A stretch of DNA of 64,000 nucleotides from Ihuprevotella massiliensis. GTDB taxonomy: Bacteria; Bacteroidota; Bacteroidia; Bacteroidales; Bacteroidaceae. The stretch is taken from assembly GCA_900095835.1 (NCBI GenBank), contig LT608321.1:687098-751097 (forward strand), read 5' to 3'. The position numbers and the translations under genes are program-made. Shown here piece after piece: positions 52,751-62,647 of the stretch. Position 1 is the stretch's first letter; every line of letters begins with the position of its first letter. The notes below the pieces were generated by a model. That model saw nothing but the letters and a program-made list of their open reading frames with translations, was not told the DNA's origin and ran no database searches.

Positions 52751-54019
52751 TTGAAACCACTAGCCGAACGCCTACGTCCCACTACCCTCTCCAACTACAT
52801 CGGTCAAACTCACTTGGTCGGTGAAGGGGCGGTGTTGCGCCGCATGATTGAGAGTCGCCGCATCTCCTCCTTCATCTTGTGGGGACCTCCTGGAGTGGGC
52901 AAAACGACTCTAGCAAAAATCGTAGCAGCCACTCTCGATGCTCCCTTCTACACGCTCAGTGCGGTGACAAGCGGAGTGAAAGAAGTGCGCGAAGTCATCA
53001 GCCAAGCCAAAAACCAGCAGTTTTTTGGCACTGCCAACCCTATTTTATTTATCGACGAAATTCATCGCTTCTCCAAGTCGCAACAAGACTCTTTGTTGGC
53101 AGCTGTAGAAACTGGTGAAATCACACTCATCGGTGCGACCACCGAGAACCCATCGTTTGAGGTGATACGCCCTCTCCTCTCGCGTTGCCAGGTCTACGTG
53201 CTTCAACCGCTCAACGAAACCGAGTTGCTTCAGCTCGTGGATCATGCCATCCACCACGACATCCTACTGCGCGAACGCAAGTTTGAATTGAAAGAGACGG
53301 AAGCCCTCGTACGCTTCAGTGGAGGCGACGCCAGAAAACTCCTCAACATCCTTGAATTGCTCGTCAATGCCACCGCAGAAGATGCCACCATCGTCATCGA
53401 CAATGCCACGGTCACCAATCGCTTGCAGGAAAATCCCATGGCTTACGACAAAGAAGGCGAAATGCACTACGACATCATCTCTGCCTTCATCAAGAGCATC
53501 CGAGGCAGTGATCCTGACGCAGCTATATATTGGCTTGCTCGCATGATTGCAGGGGGAGAAGACCCAAAGTTCATCGCGCGCCGTCTGGTGATTAGTGCCA
53601 GCGAAGACATAGGGCTAGCCAATCCCAACGCACTTCTCATTGCCAATGCCGCCTTTGACGCGGTCAATAAAATCGGATGGCCCGAAGGACGCATCCCATT
53701 AGCTGAAGCCACCATCTATTTAGCAACATCCCCCAAGTCCAATTCTGCTTACAATGCAATCAATGCGGCTCTCGCCTTTGTCGAGCAGTCGGGCAACCTT
53801 CCTGTGCCGCTCCATCTGCGCAATGCACCAACTTCGCTCATGAAGTCGCTCAATTATGGCACAGACTATCAATATCCCCACGATTTTCCGCAGCATTTTG
53901 TGGCACAACAGTATATGCCAGAAACCATCCAAGGGACACAATTTTGGCAGCCTGCCGACAACTCTGCCGAGGAACGCCACACAGCTTGGCTCTCTCAGCT
54001 GTGGAATCGCTCCAAATAA
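52751..54019 (+). CDS. rarA: Replication-associated recombination protein A (AAA+ ATPase)
   Basis: Acts at stalled replication forks. Motifs: Walker A WGPPGVGKTTL (about 42-52), Walker B ILFIDEIHRF, GATTENPSFEVIRPLLSRC with the Arg finger, and the C-terminal oligomerisation region (YQYPHDFPQHFVAQQYMP). Family members start MxPLAERLRP; here that position is TTG, and no ATG is available because the minisatellite directly precedes it. A TTG start is therefore assigned; a lowered translation rate is plausible. Confidence 0.93.
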   Translation: MKPLAERLRPTTLSNYIGQTHLVGEGAVLRRMIESRRISSFILWGPPGVGKTTLAKIVAATLDAPFYTLSAVTSGVKEVREVISQAKNQQFFGTANPILFIDEIHRFSKSQQDSLLAAVETGEITLIGATTENPSFEVIRPLLSRCQVYVLQPLNETELLQLVDHAIHHDILLRERKFELKETEALVRFSGGDARKLLNILELLVNATAEDATIVIDNATVTNRLQENPMAYDKEGEMHYDIISAFIKSIRGSDPDAAIYWLARMIAGGEDPKFIARRLVISASEDIGLANPNALLIANAAFDAVNKIGWPEGRIPLAEATIYLATSPKSNSAYNAINAALAFVEQSGNLPVPLHLRNAPTSLMKSLNYGTDYQYPHDFPQHFVAQQYMPETIQGTQFWQPADNSAEERHTAWLSQLWNRSK

Positions 54020-54097
54020 TGTCATTAAAAACCGCGAGAAGATGGTTTCTTCGCGCTAAAGTATCATCGTTATAAAGGCGCAGTGCGCTACTCCATT

Positions 54098-54439
54098 ATG
54101 AGAATCGTTCAAATGCTCCAATTAGAGCAAAACCCAGAGCTCATCCGTCAATATCGTTACTTCCACTCTCGCGAAGGCATCTGGCCCGAAATCCTACAAG
54201 GCATCAAAGACAGCGGCATTCTCGAGATGGAAATCTACTTATTGGACCATTATCTCTGCATGATTGTCGACTTGCCAGAAGACCTTTCTTGGCAAGAAGC
54301 CATGGACCGCATGGCAAAAGCACCTCGACAAGCTGAATGGGAAAGTTTTGTTTCCCAATTCCAACGTGCAGCAGCCGATGCTCGAAGTGACGAGAAATGG
54401 AAACGTATGGAACGTATTTTTCATCTGTACTCCGATTAA
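54098..54439 (+). CDS. L-rhamnose mutarotase-like protein
   Basis: 113 aa, ferredoxin-like fold of the RhaM/RhaU family: YRYFHSREGIWPEILQGIKDSGI, MEIYLLDHYLCMIVDLPED, and AEWESFVSQFQ. Catalyses anomer exchange of rhamnose or fucose in characterised members. No rhamnose genes are nearby, so the substrate is open. ATG at 54098 is preferred to a GTG 15 bp before. Confidence 0.85.
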   Translation: MRIVQMLQLEQNPELIRQYRYFHSREGIWPEILQGIKDSGILEMEIYLLDHYLCMIVDLPEDLSWQEAMDRMAKAPRQAEWESFVSQFQRAAADARSDEKWKRMERIFHLYSD

Positions 54440-54512
54440 GCCCTTTCTTTACGCCCCAACGCCTCGTTCACCTTTCTGAGAGACAAACATCTTTTCTTAA
54501 GCCACTTTACAA

Positions 54513-54562
54513 ACTTTGGTGCTGACACCTTTCCACTTACGGATTAGTGTCAGCACCAAAGT
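54513..54562. terminator. Bidirectional terminator between the mutarotase-like gene and miaA
   Basis: 16-bp perfect stem (ACTTTGGTGCTGACAC / GTGTCAGCACCAAAGT) with an 18-nt loop, followed by CTTTTATC, between converging genes. Confidence 0.85.
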
Positions 54563-54585
54563 CTTTTATCTACTTCACTCTCTCC

Positions 54586-55506
54586 TTATTTTGAAGCGAG
54601 CATCGTTTCTTCTATCAGTCTCATCACACCCTTCGTGTCGTTGGCATCATACCAAAGCACAGAAGTGTCTTTGTTGAGCCACGTCATTTGCTTTTTGGCA
54701 AAAACTCGTGTGTTTTTGCGCATGCGATCCAGCGCCATATCCAGTGCCCAATCTCCATCGAAATAACGAAAAATCTCCTTATATCCTACTGTATTGAGCG
54801 CATTGAGTTCGCGAAATGGCAATACGCGTTCTGCTTCTGCCAAGAAACCCTCTTCCACCATCAGCGTCACACGCTCATTGATGCGCGCGAAGAGTTCTTC
54901 GCGAGGACGTTGCAAACCGATTTTCACTATGTCGAAGGGACGTTCTTTGACAGCCCCCGTGAGCAAATCACTCACACGCTTGCCACTCTCATAGATAATC
55001 TCTAGCGCATGCACCACGCGTTTGGCATTCTGCACATCGACACGCGCAAAATAAGCAGGATCGCGCTCTTCCAGTTCACGGAGGAGCACCGGAAGTCCTT
55101 CTTGTTCCAGTCGCTCATAGAGCTCGGTGCGCACCGCTTCGGAGATGGTGGGCAAAGGATCGATGCCACGACAAAGGGCATCAACATACATCATGCTCCC
55201 TCCGCTCACCACAAGCGCATCGTGGTCGGCAAAATGTCGCTCACACACTTGCAAGGCTTCTTCTTCAAAGCGTGCGGCACTATAATAGTCGGTCAGTGCA
55301 AGATTGCCCACGAAGTGATGCGGCACGCGTGCCAACTGTGCGACAGTTGGTGCGGCAGTACCGATGGGCAAGTCGGCAAACATCTGGCGCGAATCGGCAC
55401 TGATGATGGGACAATGCAAGAACTCAGCCATTTGCAGGCTGAGTTCTGTTTTTCCTACGGCAGTAGGTCCTGTGAGTACAAAAAGTTTAGGACGAGACAT
55501 GACCAT
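54586..55506 (-). CDS. miaA: tRNA dimethylallyltransferase
   Basis: Adds an isopentenyl group to A37 of tRNAs reading UNN codons. Motifs: P-loop GPTAVGKTELS (about 12-22), DSRQMFADLPIGTAAP, and the C-terminal TRVFAKKQMTWLNKD. 306 aa. The ATG at 55506 overlaps the upstream stop by one base; an ATG two codons later is equally possible. Confidence 0.95.
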   Translation of the reverse strand: MVMSRPKLFVLTGPTAVGKTELSLQMAEFLHCPIISADSRQMFADLPIGTAAPTVAQLARVPHHFVGNLALTDYYSAARFEEEALQVCERHFADHDALVVSGGSMMYVDALCRGIDPLPTISEAVRTELYERLEQEGLPVLLRELEERDPAYFARVDVQNAKRVVHALEIIYESGKRVSDLLTGAVKERPFDIVKIGLQRPREELFARINERVTLMVEEGFLAEAERVLPFRELNALNTVGYKEIFRYFDGDWALDMALDRMRKNTRVFAKKQMTWLNKDTSVLWYDANDTKGVMRLIEETMLASK

Positions 55507-56042
55507 TAGAATGAGGGACTGTCAGAGATTTCAAATCCTTCCAAGTCGATTTCGTCAGAATTATAGGAGTCGATGCCAAAGTCATCAAAGGATTCACTAG
55601 AACCTCCCAAATCATTACCGAAAGAGAAGTCAATTTCCGCAATTTGCTGAGGAGCTTTTCCCACAGACTTGATGACTTCTGGCTCATCGCTTCCTGGCAA
55701 CTCATCACGCACACAGAGGGAAAACACGCGATCGTTGAAAGGATCGAACACGTATTCCAAGTTGCGGATGCCTTTGTCCAAGAAGTCAGTGAGCAAAGTA
55801 TCTGCCATGGTATAGAGATCCACATCTTCGGCAGAAGATTCGTGCATATCCTCACGGGTCACCTGTTCGCCACGCTCCCACTCATCGTTGCAGATGTAGA
55901 AAGAAGTCATTTGATCGTCAGGATAACCACAAGATTCCAATAAGACCTTGCTAAGTTCAAGAAAAGAAGCGTCTTCGTCGATGAGAATGTCGCGGCGGAA
56001 ATCATCAACTTCGTCGCAGACTACTCTAATAAGATATTGCAT
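55506..56042 (-). CDS. IS1096 passenger/TnpR-like (pRiA4b ORF-3-like) domain protein
   Basis: Acidic 178-aa protein: RVVCDEVDDFRRDILIDEDASFLELSKVLL, DQMTSFYICNDEWERGEQV, LEYVFDPFNDRVFSLCV. These match the fold named after pRiA4b ORF-3, here as a chromosomal gene between lpxA and miaA with no transposase. A similar arrangement is, from memory, common in Bacteroidales, so it is not a sign of recent transposition. Function unknown. Confidence 0.82.
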   Translation of the reverse strand: MQYLIRVVCDEVDDFRRDILIDEDASFLELSKVLLESCGYPDDQMTSFYICNDEWERGEQVTREDMHESSAEDVDLYTMADTLLTDFLDKGIRNLEYVFDPFNDRVFSLCVRDELPGSDEPEVIKSVGKAPQQIAEIDFSFGNDLGGSSESFDDFGIDSYNSDEIDLEGFEISDSPSF

Positions 56043-56062
56043 TGTACAGGGGGTTCGTAAGA

Positions 56063-56833
56063 TTATTTACCAATGAAACCACGCTTCGAGTTCACCAAGA
56101 AGTCTAGGAGATAATCCACTTCTTTGCACTTAGGCACAGTAGTACGGATTTCTTCGATGCGTTCGTTGAAGAGTTTTGAATTTTGGTAGAGAATCAAGAA
56201 AGCAGAGTGCAAAGCGTTGATTACATCTAAGGAGAAGTTGCGACGCTTGAGTCCCACCATGTTCAAACCGCAATATGCCACTGGCTCACGGGCTGCGATG
56301 CAGAAGGGAGGCACGTCTTGCGCAGTGCGTGTACCACCGCTCACCATCACATACGAACCGATGTGACAGAACTGATGCACCAACACATTGGCAGAAAGGA
56401 TGGCAAAGTCGTCAATCACCACTTCACCGGCAATTTTGGTAGAATTACCCAAGATGCAACCGTTGCCCACAATGCAGTCGTGCCCCACGTGCATGCCTTC
56501 CATGAGCAAATTGTTGCTACCCACCACAGTCTTGCCCTTGGCAGCCGTACCGCGGTTGATGGTTACATTCTCACGAATAGTGTTGTTGTCACCGATTTCT
56601 GCAGTGGTCTCTTCTCCACGAAATTTGAGGTCTTGGGGCACTGCACCAATGACTGCACCGGGGAAAAAAGTGTTTCCATTGCCAATGCGTGTACCACTCA
56701 AGAGGGTCACAGAGTTCATCAACTTATTGTTGTCGCCTAGCACCACATTGGCATCGATGTAGCAGAAAGGACCTATTTCACAGTTCTCACCGATTTTTGC
56801 ATCGGGATGAATAAAAGCAAGAGGAGAAATCAT
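56063..56833 (-). CDS. lpxA: Acyl-[ACP]-UDP-N-acetylglucosamine O-acyltransferase
   Basis: First step of lipid A synthesis. Left-handed beta-helix hexapeptide repeats (IGENCEIGPFCYI, VVGSNNLLMEGMHVGHDC with catalytic His) and a helical C-terminus. 256 aa is normal. It starts 14 bp after lpxC. Confidence 0.95.
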   Translation of the reverse strand: MISPLAFIHPDAKIGENCEIGPFCYIDANVVLGDNNKLMNSVTLLSGTRIGNGNTFFPGAVIGAVPQDLKFRGEETTAEIGDNNTIRENVTINRGTAAKGKTVVGSNNLLMEGMHVGHDCIVGNGCILGNSTKIAGEVVIDDFAILSANVLVHQFCHIGSYVMVSGGTRTAQDVPPFCIAAREPVAYCGLNMVGLKRRNFSLDVINALHSAFLILYQNSKLFNERIEEIRTTVPKCKEVDYLLDFLVNSKRGFIGK

Positions 56834-56847
56834 AGGTTCTAAGTATG

Positions 56848-57765
56848 TTAAGAGAACAAATGTTTGAATTTGGCACGCACCATACGAGCAAATTTATTGT
56901 TGGCATCGTGACCAGGACGAATGGCAACGATGCGTCCCTTAAGCGGACGTCCGATGAGTGCCATGTCGCCAATGATGTCAAGGAGTTTGTGACGTGCTGG
57001 TTCGTTGTTCCACTTCACTGGACGTTCCTGCAAATAGCCCAGATGGTTGGCATCACGATGCTCTACACCGAGGGTATCTGCCAACTTGTCAAGACGTTCT
57101 TGTGGTACTAAACGCTCATAGATGACCAAAGCATTGGTCAAATCACCGCCCTTGATGAGTCCCATCTGCAAGAGCGCTTCAATTTCGCGCACAAAGACAA
57201 AGGTGCGAGCGGAAGCGATTTCTTCGGGGAAGTCTGCCATGTGCTCCAAAGTGGCACTTTGGCGTTGCACAAACTGACTATCGGGGAATTCGATAGTAGA
57301 GTCGATGGCAAAACGGTCGGCAGGCTGCACGCGCAGGCACGAACCGGAAATTTCATCGTAGTATTCGAAAGGCTCAGTGATTTCGATATAGCGGCGAGGA
57401 ACACCTTGTTCCTCCAATCCCACCTTGACGATTTGCTCTACATACAAGATGGAGCTACCATCGAGAATCGGAAATTCTGGACCATTGATTTGGATGAGAC
57501 AGTTGTCTACACCTAGTGCTACCAGCGCAGCCATGGCATGTTCGATGGTGGAAACACGGCATTCGGGAGTGCCGACTACGGTGCCACGCGAAGTGTCAAT
57601 CACATTTTCTGCCAAAGGAAGGATGAAGGGCTGTCCTTCAAGGTCCATTCTTTGGATTTTATATCCATAATCTGCAGGAGCAGGGAGGAAACTAATAGAA
57701 AGATGAAGCCCGGTGTGAAGACCTTTTCCTTCGAGCGTGAAGGGGGCTTTAAGGGTATGTTGCAT
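56848..57765 (-). CDS. lpxC: UDP-3-O-acyl-N-acetylglucosamine deacetylase, without a FabZ domain
   Basis: Zinc deacetylase, committed step of lipid A. Zinc ligands fit the family: His76 (STIEHAMAAL), His259 and Asp263 (HKLLDIIGD), with catalytic His286 (RPGHDANNKF). In Bacteroidetes this protein is normally about 460 aa because 3-hydroxyacyl-ACP dehydratase FabZ is fused to its end. Here it stops after RAKFKHLFS at residue 305, and only 14 bp separate it from lpxA, so no FabZ piece remains. Order lpxD, lpxC, lpxA suggests one transcript. Confidence 0.95.
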   Translation of the reverse strand: MQHTLKAPFTLEGKGLHTGLHLSISFLPAPADYGYKIQRMDLEGQPFILPLAENVIDTSRGTVVGTPECRVSTIEHAMAALVALGVDNCLIQINGPEFPILDGSSILYVEQIVKVGLEEQGVPRRYIEITEPFEYYDEISGSCLRVQPADRFAIDSTIEFPDSQFVQRQSATLEHMADFPEEIASARTFVFVREIEALLQMGLIKGGDLTNALVIYERLVPQERLDKLADTLGVEHRDANHLGYLQERPVKWNNEPARHKLLDIIGDMALIGRPLKGRIVAIRPGHDANNKFARMVRAKFKHLFS

Positions 57766-57962
57766 AAGAATTGAGTGCTTTTAGTGGATTGTCATCCACG
57801 GAAATAGCGCGGAGAGATGTTGCGAAATGCAAGATATAGCGCAGTGTCTGGGATGCGCATCGGAATGAGCGTTGGGCTACGTCAATAGGATCGAAAAAAC
57901 GATATTCCAAAGACGATAGCACTTGGAAGGCTATATTAGGAACAACGGAAAAGGGACTGTGT

Positions 57963-59003
57963 TTATTGTCCTAACTGAGCTTTAAGCGCTTCGATTTCTT
58001 TGCGCATGGCAAGCATTTCTCTGCGCATATCGGGCAACTGCTTAAACACGGCACTAGAAAGCGCAAACTTTTTAGCATTGATGGCAGGTGTACCCATCAC
58101 GGGAGCACCTTCAGTGCGTGCGGTGTGGATGCCGGCTTGTGCACCAGCTTGCATGCCATCAGGCAGATGGAGGTGGCCAGCCACGCCCACTTGTCCGCCA
58201 AACATGCTCCAAGCACCCACTTTCGTACTACCCGCCACGCCCACTTGTGCCGACATCACGGTGTGGGCACCAACCTCCACATTGTGCGCAATCTGCACGA
58301 GGTTGTCGAGCTTCACGCCTTGGCGCACGATGGTCGTGCCCATGGTGGAACGGTCTACACAAGCATTTGCGCCAATTTCTACGCGATCTTCGAGGGTGAC
58401 GATACCGATTTGTGGAATCTTCTCATAACCCTCTTCTGAGGGTGCAAAACCAAAGCCATCGGCACCAATGACACAGCCACTGTGCAAGATGACTTCATTG
58501 CCAATCTTACAGCCATGATAGATGCTCACATGGGGATAGAGAATGCAATTCTCGCCCACCGAGGCACCCTCTTCGATGACCACATGGCTATAAATCTGCG
58601 TACCATCTCCCACGGTCACTTGATCACCAATCACCGCAAAAGGACCCACATAAACATCTTCGCCCAGGGTTGCCGTTTCGCTCACAAAAGCCAAGGGGTG
58701 CACTCCGCTCCGCTTCTGCGTCATGCTCTCATAGAGTGAAAGCAAACGTGCGATGGATTCATAAGCATTGTCCACGCGAATGAGCGTAGCCGACACTGGT
58801 TTTTCAAGTTGAAGGTCTTTGTTGACCAAAACGATGCTCGATTGGGTTTCGTAAAGGTGGTGAGTATATTTGGGGTTTGCCAAAAACGAAAGTGCACCCG
58901 CCTCACCTTCTTCGATTTTCGCGAAGGTGCGCGCCACAGCTTCGGGGTTGCCCTCGATGGTTCCTGACAGATATGTTGCTATTTGTTGTGCGGAAAATTC
59001 CAT
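57963..59003 (-). CDS. lpxD: UDP-3-O-(3-hydroxyacyl)glucosamine N-acyltransferase
   Basis: Third acyl step of lipid A. N-terminal domain ([19 protein letters not shown]), left-handed beta helix with [10 protein letters not shown] (catalytic His), and a C-terminal helix ending in [11 protein letters not shown]. The start at 59003 gives 346 aa; an ATG eight codons upstream exists but lies very close to the predicted promoter. Confidence 0.95.
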   Translation of the reverse strand: MEFSAQQIATYLSGTIEGNPEAVARTFAKIEEGEAGALSFLANPKYTHHLYETQSSIVLVNKDLQLEKPVSATLIRVDNAYESIARLLSLYESMTQKRSGVHPLAFVSETATLGEDVYVGPFAVIGDQVTVGDGTQIYSHVVIEEGASVGENCILYPHVSIYHGCKIGNEVILHSGCVIGADGFGFAPSEEGYEKIPQIGIVTLEDRVEIGANACVDRSTMGTTIVRQGVKLDNLVQIAHNVEVGAHTVMSAQVGVAGSTKVGAWSMFGGQVGVAGHLHLPDGMQAGAQAGIHTARTEGAPVMGTPAINAKKFALSSAVFKQLPDMRREMLAMRKEIEALKAQLGQ

Positions 59004-59024
59004 TGTATCGTAATTGTTTATCTG

Positions 59025-59032
59025 CAAATATA
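59025..59032 (-). promoter_or_regulatory. Possible -7 box of the lpxD promoter
   Basis: TATATTTG on the minus strand matches TAnnTTTG, 22 bp before the ATG at 59003. The -33 element is not clear. Confidence 0.45.
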
Positions 59033-59188
59033 AGATATCTTGCCAAAATAGAGAAATATATCTGCATTTTCTTTGTTTAAAACGAATGGAAAAACGCCTT
59101 TTCTGGCTTACTCTCTGCCATATCTATCTCAAACGAGGTAAATCATTCCTCTATTGAAGAAGTGGAAGGCAAACCTACTGCGATTAAA

Positions 59189-59302
59189 CCCCAATCGGTC
59201 ATTAGACCGTTATAGTGCCCCTCGTTATGGATAAGATAACTTCCTGCCATCTTTCATTTCCTTGTTGGCATCTTGTTTCTCGTTTGTTCTCGACGTAGCC
59301 CG
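59189..59302. repeat. MITE-like element, truncated copy
   Basis: CCCCAATCGGTCATTAGACC, GTTATAGTG, AACTTCCTGCCATCTTTCAT and TTGTTGGCATCTTG run parallel to 20093-20284. Similarity ends after CTCGACGTAGCC, so the right half is missing. Confidence 0.8.
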
Positions 59303-59378
59303 ACCCAACAGCTTATTTCTCTTGGCTTTTTTATGAGACCTTCCCAAACAATTTCTTCACTTTGTGTAGACCTATAAA

Positions 59379-59407
59379 CTCTCCTGCGCTTCTTGAGCGC
59401 AGGAGAG
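59379..59407. other. Perfect 11-bp hairpin downstream of the TonB-receptor-like gene
   Basis: CTCTCCTGCGC / GCGCAGGAGAG with a 7-nt loop, no T-run. The same GCGCAGGAGAG stands before the spanin-like gene (about 20858-20868), so it may be part of a dispersed motif. It may also help to end the 59479-62412 transcript. Confidence 0.5.
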
Positions 59408-59478
59408 CTAAACTTATTCCTAATGTACCATCATTTAGGGATAATCATGGTCCACCCGAAATCTGAAGGGTTGCACTT

Positions 59479-62412
59479 CTATCTTTTTTTACTAGTCCAA
59501 TCTATCATATAGACGAGAGACAACAAGGCGTAACGAGGCATGATGTTGGTATAGACCTCTGTACGAGAAAATTGGTCGAGAGAAGTGTGCAGAAAATTCG
59601 CTTGGTTCAGAATGTCACTCACCTTGAAACTGACAGCCAATGTACCACGCGAAAGCTCAAAATACTTACGGAGCGAAGAGTCCCATCGGATGGAAGTTTG
59701 GTTGAGCGACCGCTCCGCATAGCCTGCATAGAGCAAGGTATTGATGTTCGACTGAAGCTCCACACCATAAGGTAATTGCCAAGTGAAATCCACCTTGAAC
59801 TGCGTTTTGCTGTAATTATCTGTCGTCTGGGGTTGCCTCACATGTTGCAAAGCAGAAGACCACAAAGCCGATGCCCAAAACTTACTCCCAATCGATGCCG
59901 TAAGATATAGTTGTGGCGTAATCGTGTATGATTGCAGCAGGCTGGTAGCAGCCAAAGGCGCACCATCTATATGCGATAAAATCTCACCTTGGTAATAATC
60001 TCCCGAGAGCTTAGCCGTGAGCCAAACCTTTGAAGTTTTGCTAAAGGGAAAGGCGTAGCTTGTTGAGCCTTCGAGCCAGTGCGTACGGTCAGTGTTCTGC
60101 GGTGTGTAAGTGCGTTGTCCAGTGCTACTGTTGTAAGCAGAAAGCATTGCAAAGTCACTGGCGATGTGTCGCCACTGCATCTCCAACTGCCAAAGGTGTT
60201 GCAATGTGCGGTGTTGATTTTGGTAACGCCATTGTAAATGGTGTTCCCAAGCATTTTTCAACTGCGGATTACCTAACGAGATGTTGTTAGGGTCGCTATC
60301 ATCACGAACGGGCAGAAGGTGCAGAAGATTGACAAGTCGCGGTATACCTTGATAGGTTATTTCTGTCAACGCGTGCCAGTTCTGACTATCCGTTTTTGCT
60401 TCCTCCCACTTAGCTGTGAAGCTGGGAGCGAAGAGTATCGGATGGCGTTGGATCTTGTAGGTGTGAGCGTTACGTTCATACGCCAAAAGACGGTGTGCGT
60501 AGAATGTTTCGGCTTTAGCTGTTAGGTCAACGACGTGCCCTTGGCTCGTTTTAGAGTGATGATTGAATTGTGTGCCAACTACCGCCCGATGTTCTGTCGG
60601 GATGGCGTAATAAGAGTTGGTGTGGTCGGTGCAAATACTCTGGAAGTCGCCTTCGGGCAAAATACCAAGCGAGGCGAAAGACCAATCGCTCATGGTGAAA
60701 CGATTATCCCAATCTAAGCGATAAAGCGAATGCCTTGTATCTCCGTGACTATACTTGTATTCAATATAATGTGTGAAACCGCCGTTGTGTCTTTCGTCGC
60801 CACCATATTTCCAGATATACTCTGCTCGATATTCTGCCTGTTGTGTTTTTCCCCGTTCCCAGAGATAGTTTCTTCGCCAGTCTGCCAAGAGTGGCGTATA
60901 ACGGGTCAGACGAAAATTTTCATACTGAGAGAGCGTTTTTGCAGTCGTATGGTAGCGGAGATTTGTTTTCAACACATTCTCTCCTAAAGTGTAGGCAGAG
61001 GCTAGAGAGAGCGTATGTGTCTGGTTGGGTTCCTCACTCAAAGCTGGATTAAGGAGGGCTGAGAGCAAAGCGGTATGTGGGTTGTTGCTCTCCTGTTTAT
61101 AAAGCGTATCGATCGGTTGATTTGCCCAACCCTTTGTCGCGGTGCTGTCGTACCACGAGAGGGCTATGCCCTCAGACTGCTTGCGACGATGACCAAAGCG
61201 GAAGGTATATTGTAGCTCGTGCTGTTGCTTCTTCAAACGATAGCGTAGAGCAGCAAAGGCATCTACTGCATATTGGCGCTCCTCGCTCCGTTGTACTGAG
61301 CGAGAGATCAAGTTTCTTTGCGCGAGAAAAGTTTGTCGATAGGTTTGCTCCGTGAGCAAAGTGTTTTGTCGCTCAAATTGTGCCTCCGTTCTCAAACGCC
61401 AGTGCTGATTAGGCTCATAGAAGTAATTGATTTTTCCACTCCATCGCTTGATACGACCAGTAGGAAAAAGGTCTTCCGAATCGCCCATATCTGACATTTC
61501 ACGCTTTTCATTCAAATTGTTGGCGTCAAAATTGGCAGTAAACATCTGCCGCTCGTCCATTCGCATCAGCATTCCTTGAGTTCCCCAAAGTTGATTCGTG
61601 CCACCATCAACTTGCAACTTTGCTAACCAAGTACCTATATACTCTCGCTTCAGTTTGATATCCATTACGTAGGTCTTGTCGAACATATCTCGCCCCGTCA
61701 ATTCGCTCATCTCGCCAGCCTTTTCGTAGACCTTTATCTTGCTGACAACAAAAGCAGGGAGATTGTCCAGTGCCGTTTGGATATTTCCATTGAAAAAATC
61801 TTTACCGCTAAGGGTAAGGTTTTCGATCACACGCCCCTTCACCTTGAGCACGCCATCTACAAATTCTGCGGCTGGGAGTTGTGCCACTAAACTTCGGAGC
61901 TTATCCATCTGCGATACATTGAAGGCATCTGCATTGTAGATAAGCGTGTCTCCCTTATAGTACATCTGTATCTTAGTCGCTTTCACAACGACTTCCTTGA
62001 TTATCTGCTCTTTACGTTTGGGAAGGAGATAGAAATCGCCCAAGTCAAGTCTTCCCTTTTGCAAACTCTCAGCAGAGATTTTCTTTTGGATGCGCTCATA
62101 CTTATCCTTTTCGATTGTTAATACATAGCCTTGTGGAGCAATCCGAGCATTCAACTGGAGGACAAAGCGTGCACCTATTTGGGCATTTTGATAGACCATT
62201 TGACTGCCATTCTCCTCAATTCGTTCCTCTTGCAGGGCAGTTTGTGCTTGCACAAGTAGGCTGTCAGTAATCGCATCTTTGAGGTTCACCACACAGTGAG
62301 CCAAAGCTCTTTGTGTCAAGCCGTCATAAGTAGTGCCTACAATGGTCACCCTCTGTGCATGAGCGTAGATAGATATTATTAAGAGAGCGAAAATCAATAA
62401 GTATTTCTTCAT
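59479..62412 (-). CDS. TonB-dependent-receptor-like outer-membrane barrel protein, 977 aa
   Basis: Signal peptide MKKYLLIFALLIISIYAHAQ, then a carboxypeptidase-regulatory-like domain (about 22-135). A plug-like segment follows (about 145-255; GDTLIYNADAF, LPAAEFVDG, DLPAFVV-type blocks), then a long beta barrel ending at an aromatic strand (ALLSLVYMIDWTSK). It lacks an obvious TonB box and SusD partner, fitting the outer-membrane barrel subfamily of unknown cargo. Probably imports or exports something at the outer membrane. Confidence 0.82.
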   Translation of the reverse strand: MKKYLLIFALLIISIYAHAQRVTIVGTTYDGLTQRALAHCVVNLKDAITDSLLVQAQTALQEERIEENGSQMVYQNAQIGARFVLQLNARIAPQGYVLTIEKDKYERIQKKISAESLQKGRLDLGDFYLLPKRKEQIIKEVVVKATKIQMYYKGDTLIYNADAFNVSQMDKLRSLVAQLPAAEFVDGVLKVKGRVIENLTLSGKDFFNGNIQTALDNLPAFVVSKIKVYEKAGEMSELTGRDMFDKTYVMDIKLKREYIGTWLAKLQVDGGTNQLWGTQGMLMRMDERQMFTANFDANNLNEKREMSDMGDSEDLFPTGRIKRWSGKINYFYEPNQHWRLRTEAQFERQNTLLTEQTYRQTFLAQRNLISRSVQRSEERQYAVDAFAALRYRLKKQQHELQYTFRFGHRRKQSEGIALSWYDSTATKGWANQPIDTLYKQESNNPHTALLSALLNPALSEEPNQTHTLSLASAYTLGENVLKTNLRYHTTAKTLSQYENFRLTRYTPLLADWRRNYLWERGKTQQAEYRAEYIWKYGGDERHNGGFTHYIEYKYSHGDTRHSLYRLDWDNRFTMSDWSFASLGILPEGDFQSICTDHTNSYYAIPTEHRAVVGTQFNHHSKTSQGHVVDLTAKAETFYAHRLLAYERNAHTYKIQRHPILFAPSFTAKWEEAKTDSQNWHALTEITYQGIPRLVNLLHLLPVRDDSDPNNISLGNPQLKNAWEHHLQWRYQNQHRTLQHLWQLEMQWRHIASDFAMLSAYNSSTGQRTYTPQNTDRTHWLEGSTSYAFPFSKTSKVWLTAKLSGDYYQGEILSHIDGAPLAATSLLQSYTITPQLYLTASIGSKFWASALWSSALQHVRQPQTTDNYSKTQFKVDFTWQLPYGVELQSNINTLLYAGYAERSLNQTSIRWDSSLRKYFELSRGTLAVSFKVSDILNQANFLHTSLDQFSRTEVYTNIMPRYALLSLVYMIDWTSKKR

Positions 62413-62647
62413 AGTCTTAATTCATGAACTGTATTAAAGACTTAAGTTTAAGGTCATCTCCTTTTTACTTAGGTTATGGTCACAACGATTCTTCCGACCT
62501 TCTTGTAGGCGGAAGATTCATTGTTTGACGCAAGTAGGTTTAGGGAAGCGGTTTATCCGACGTTTGGACTGATAACCTATATTTCTCTGTCAAAGGAATC
62601 AAAGCTATATTTGACCCTTAAGCCCTCCTATATTTACTAAGCCTAAA

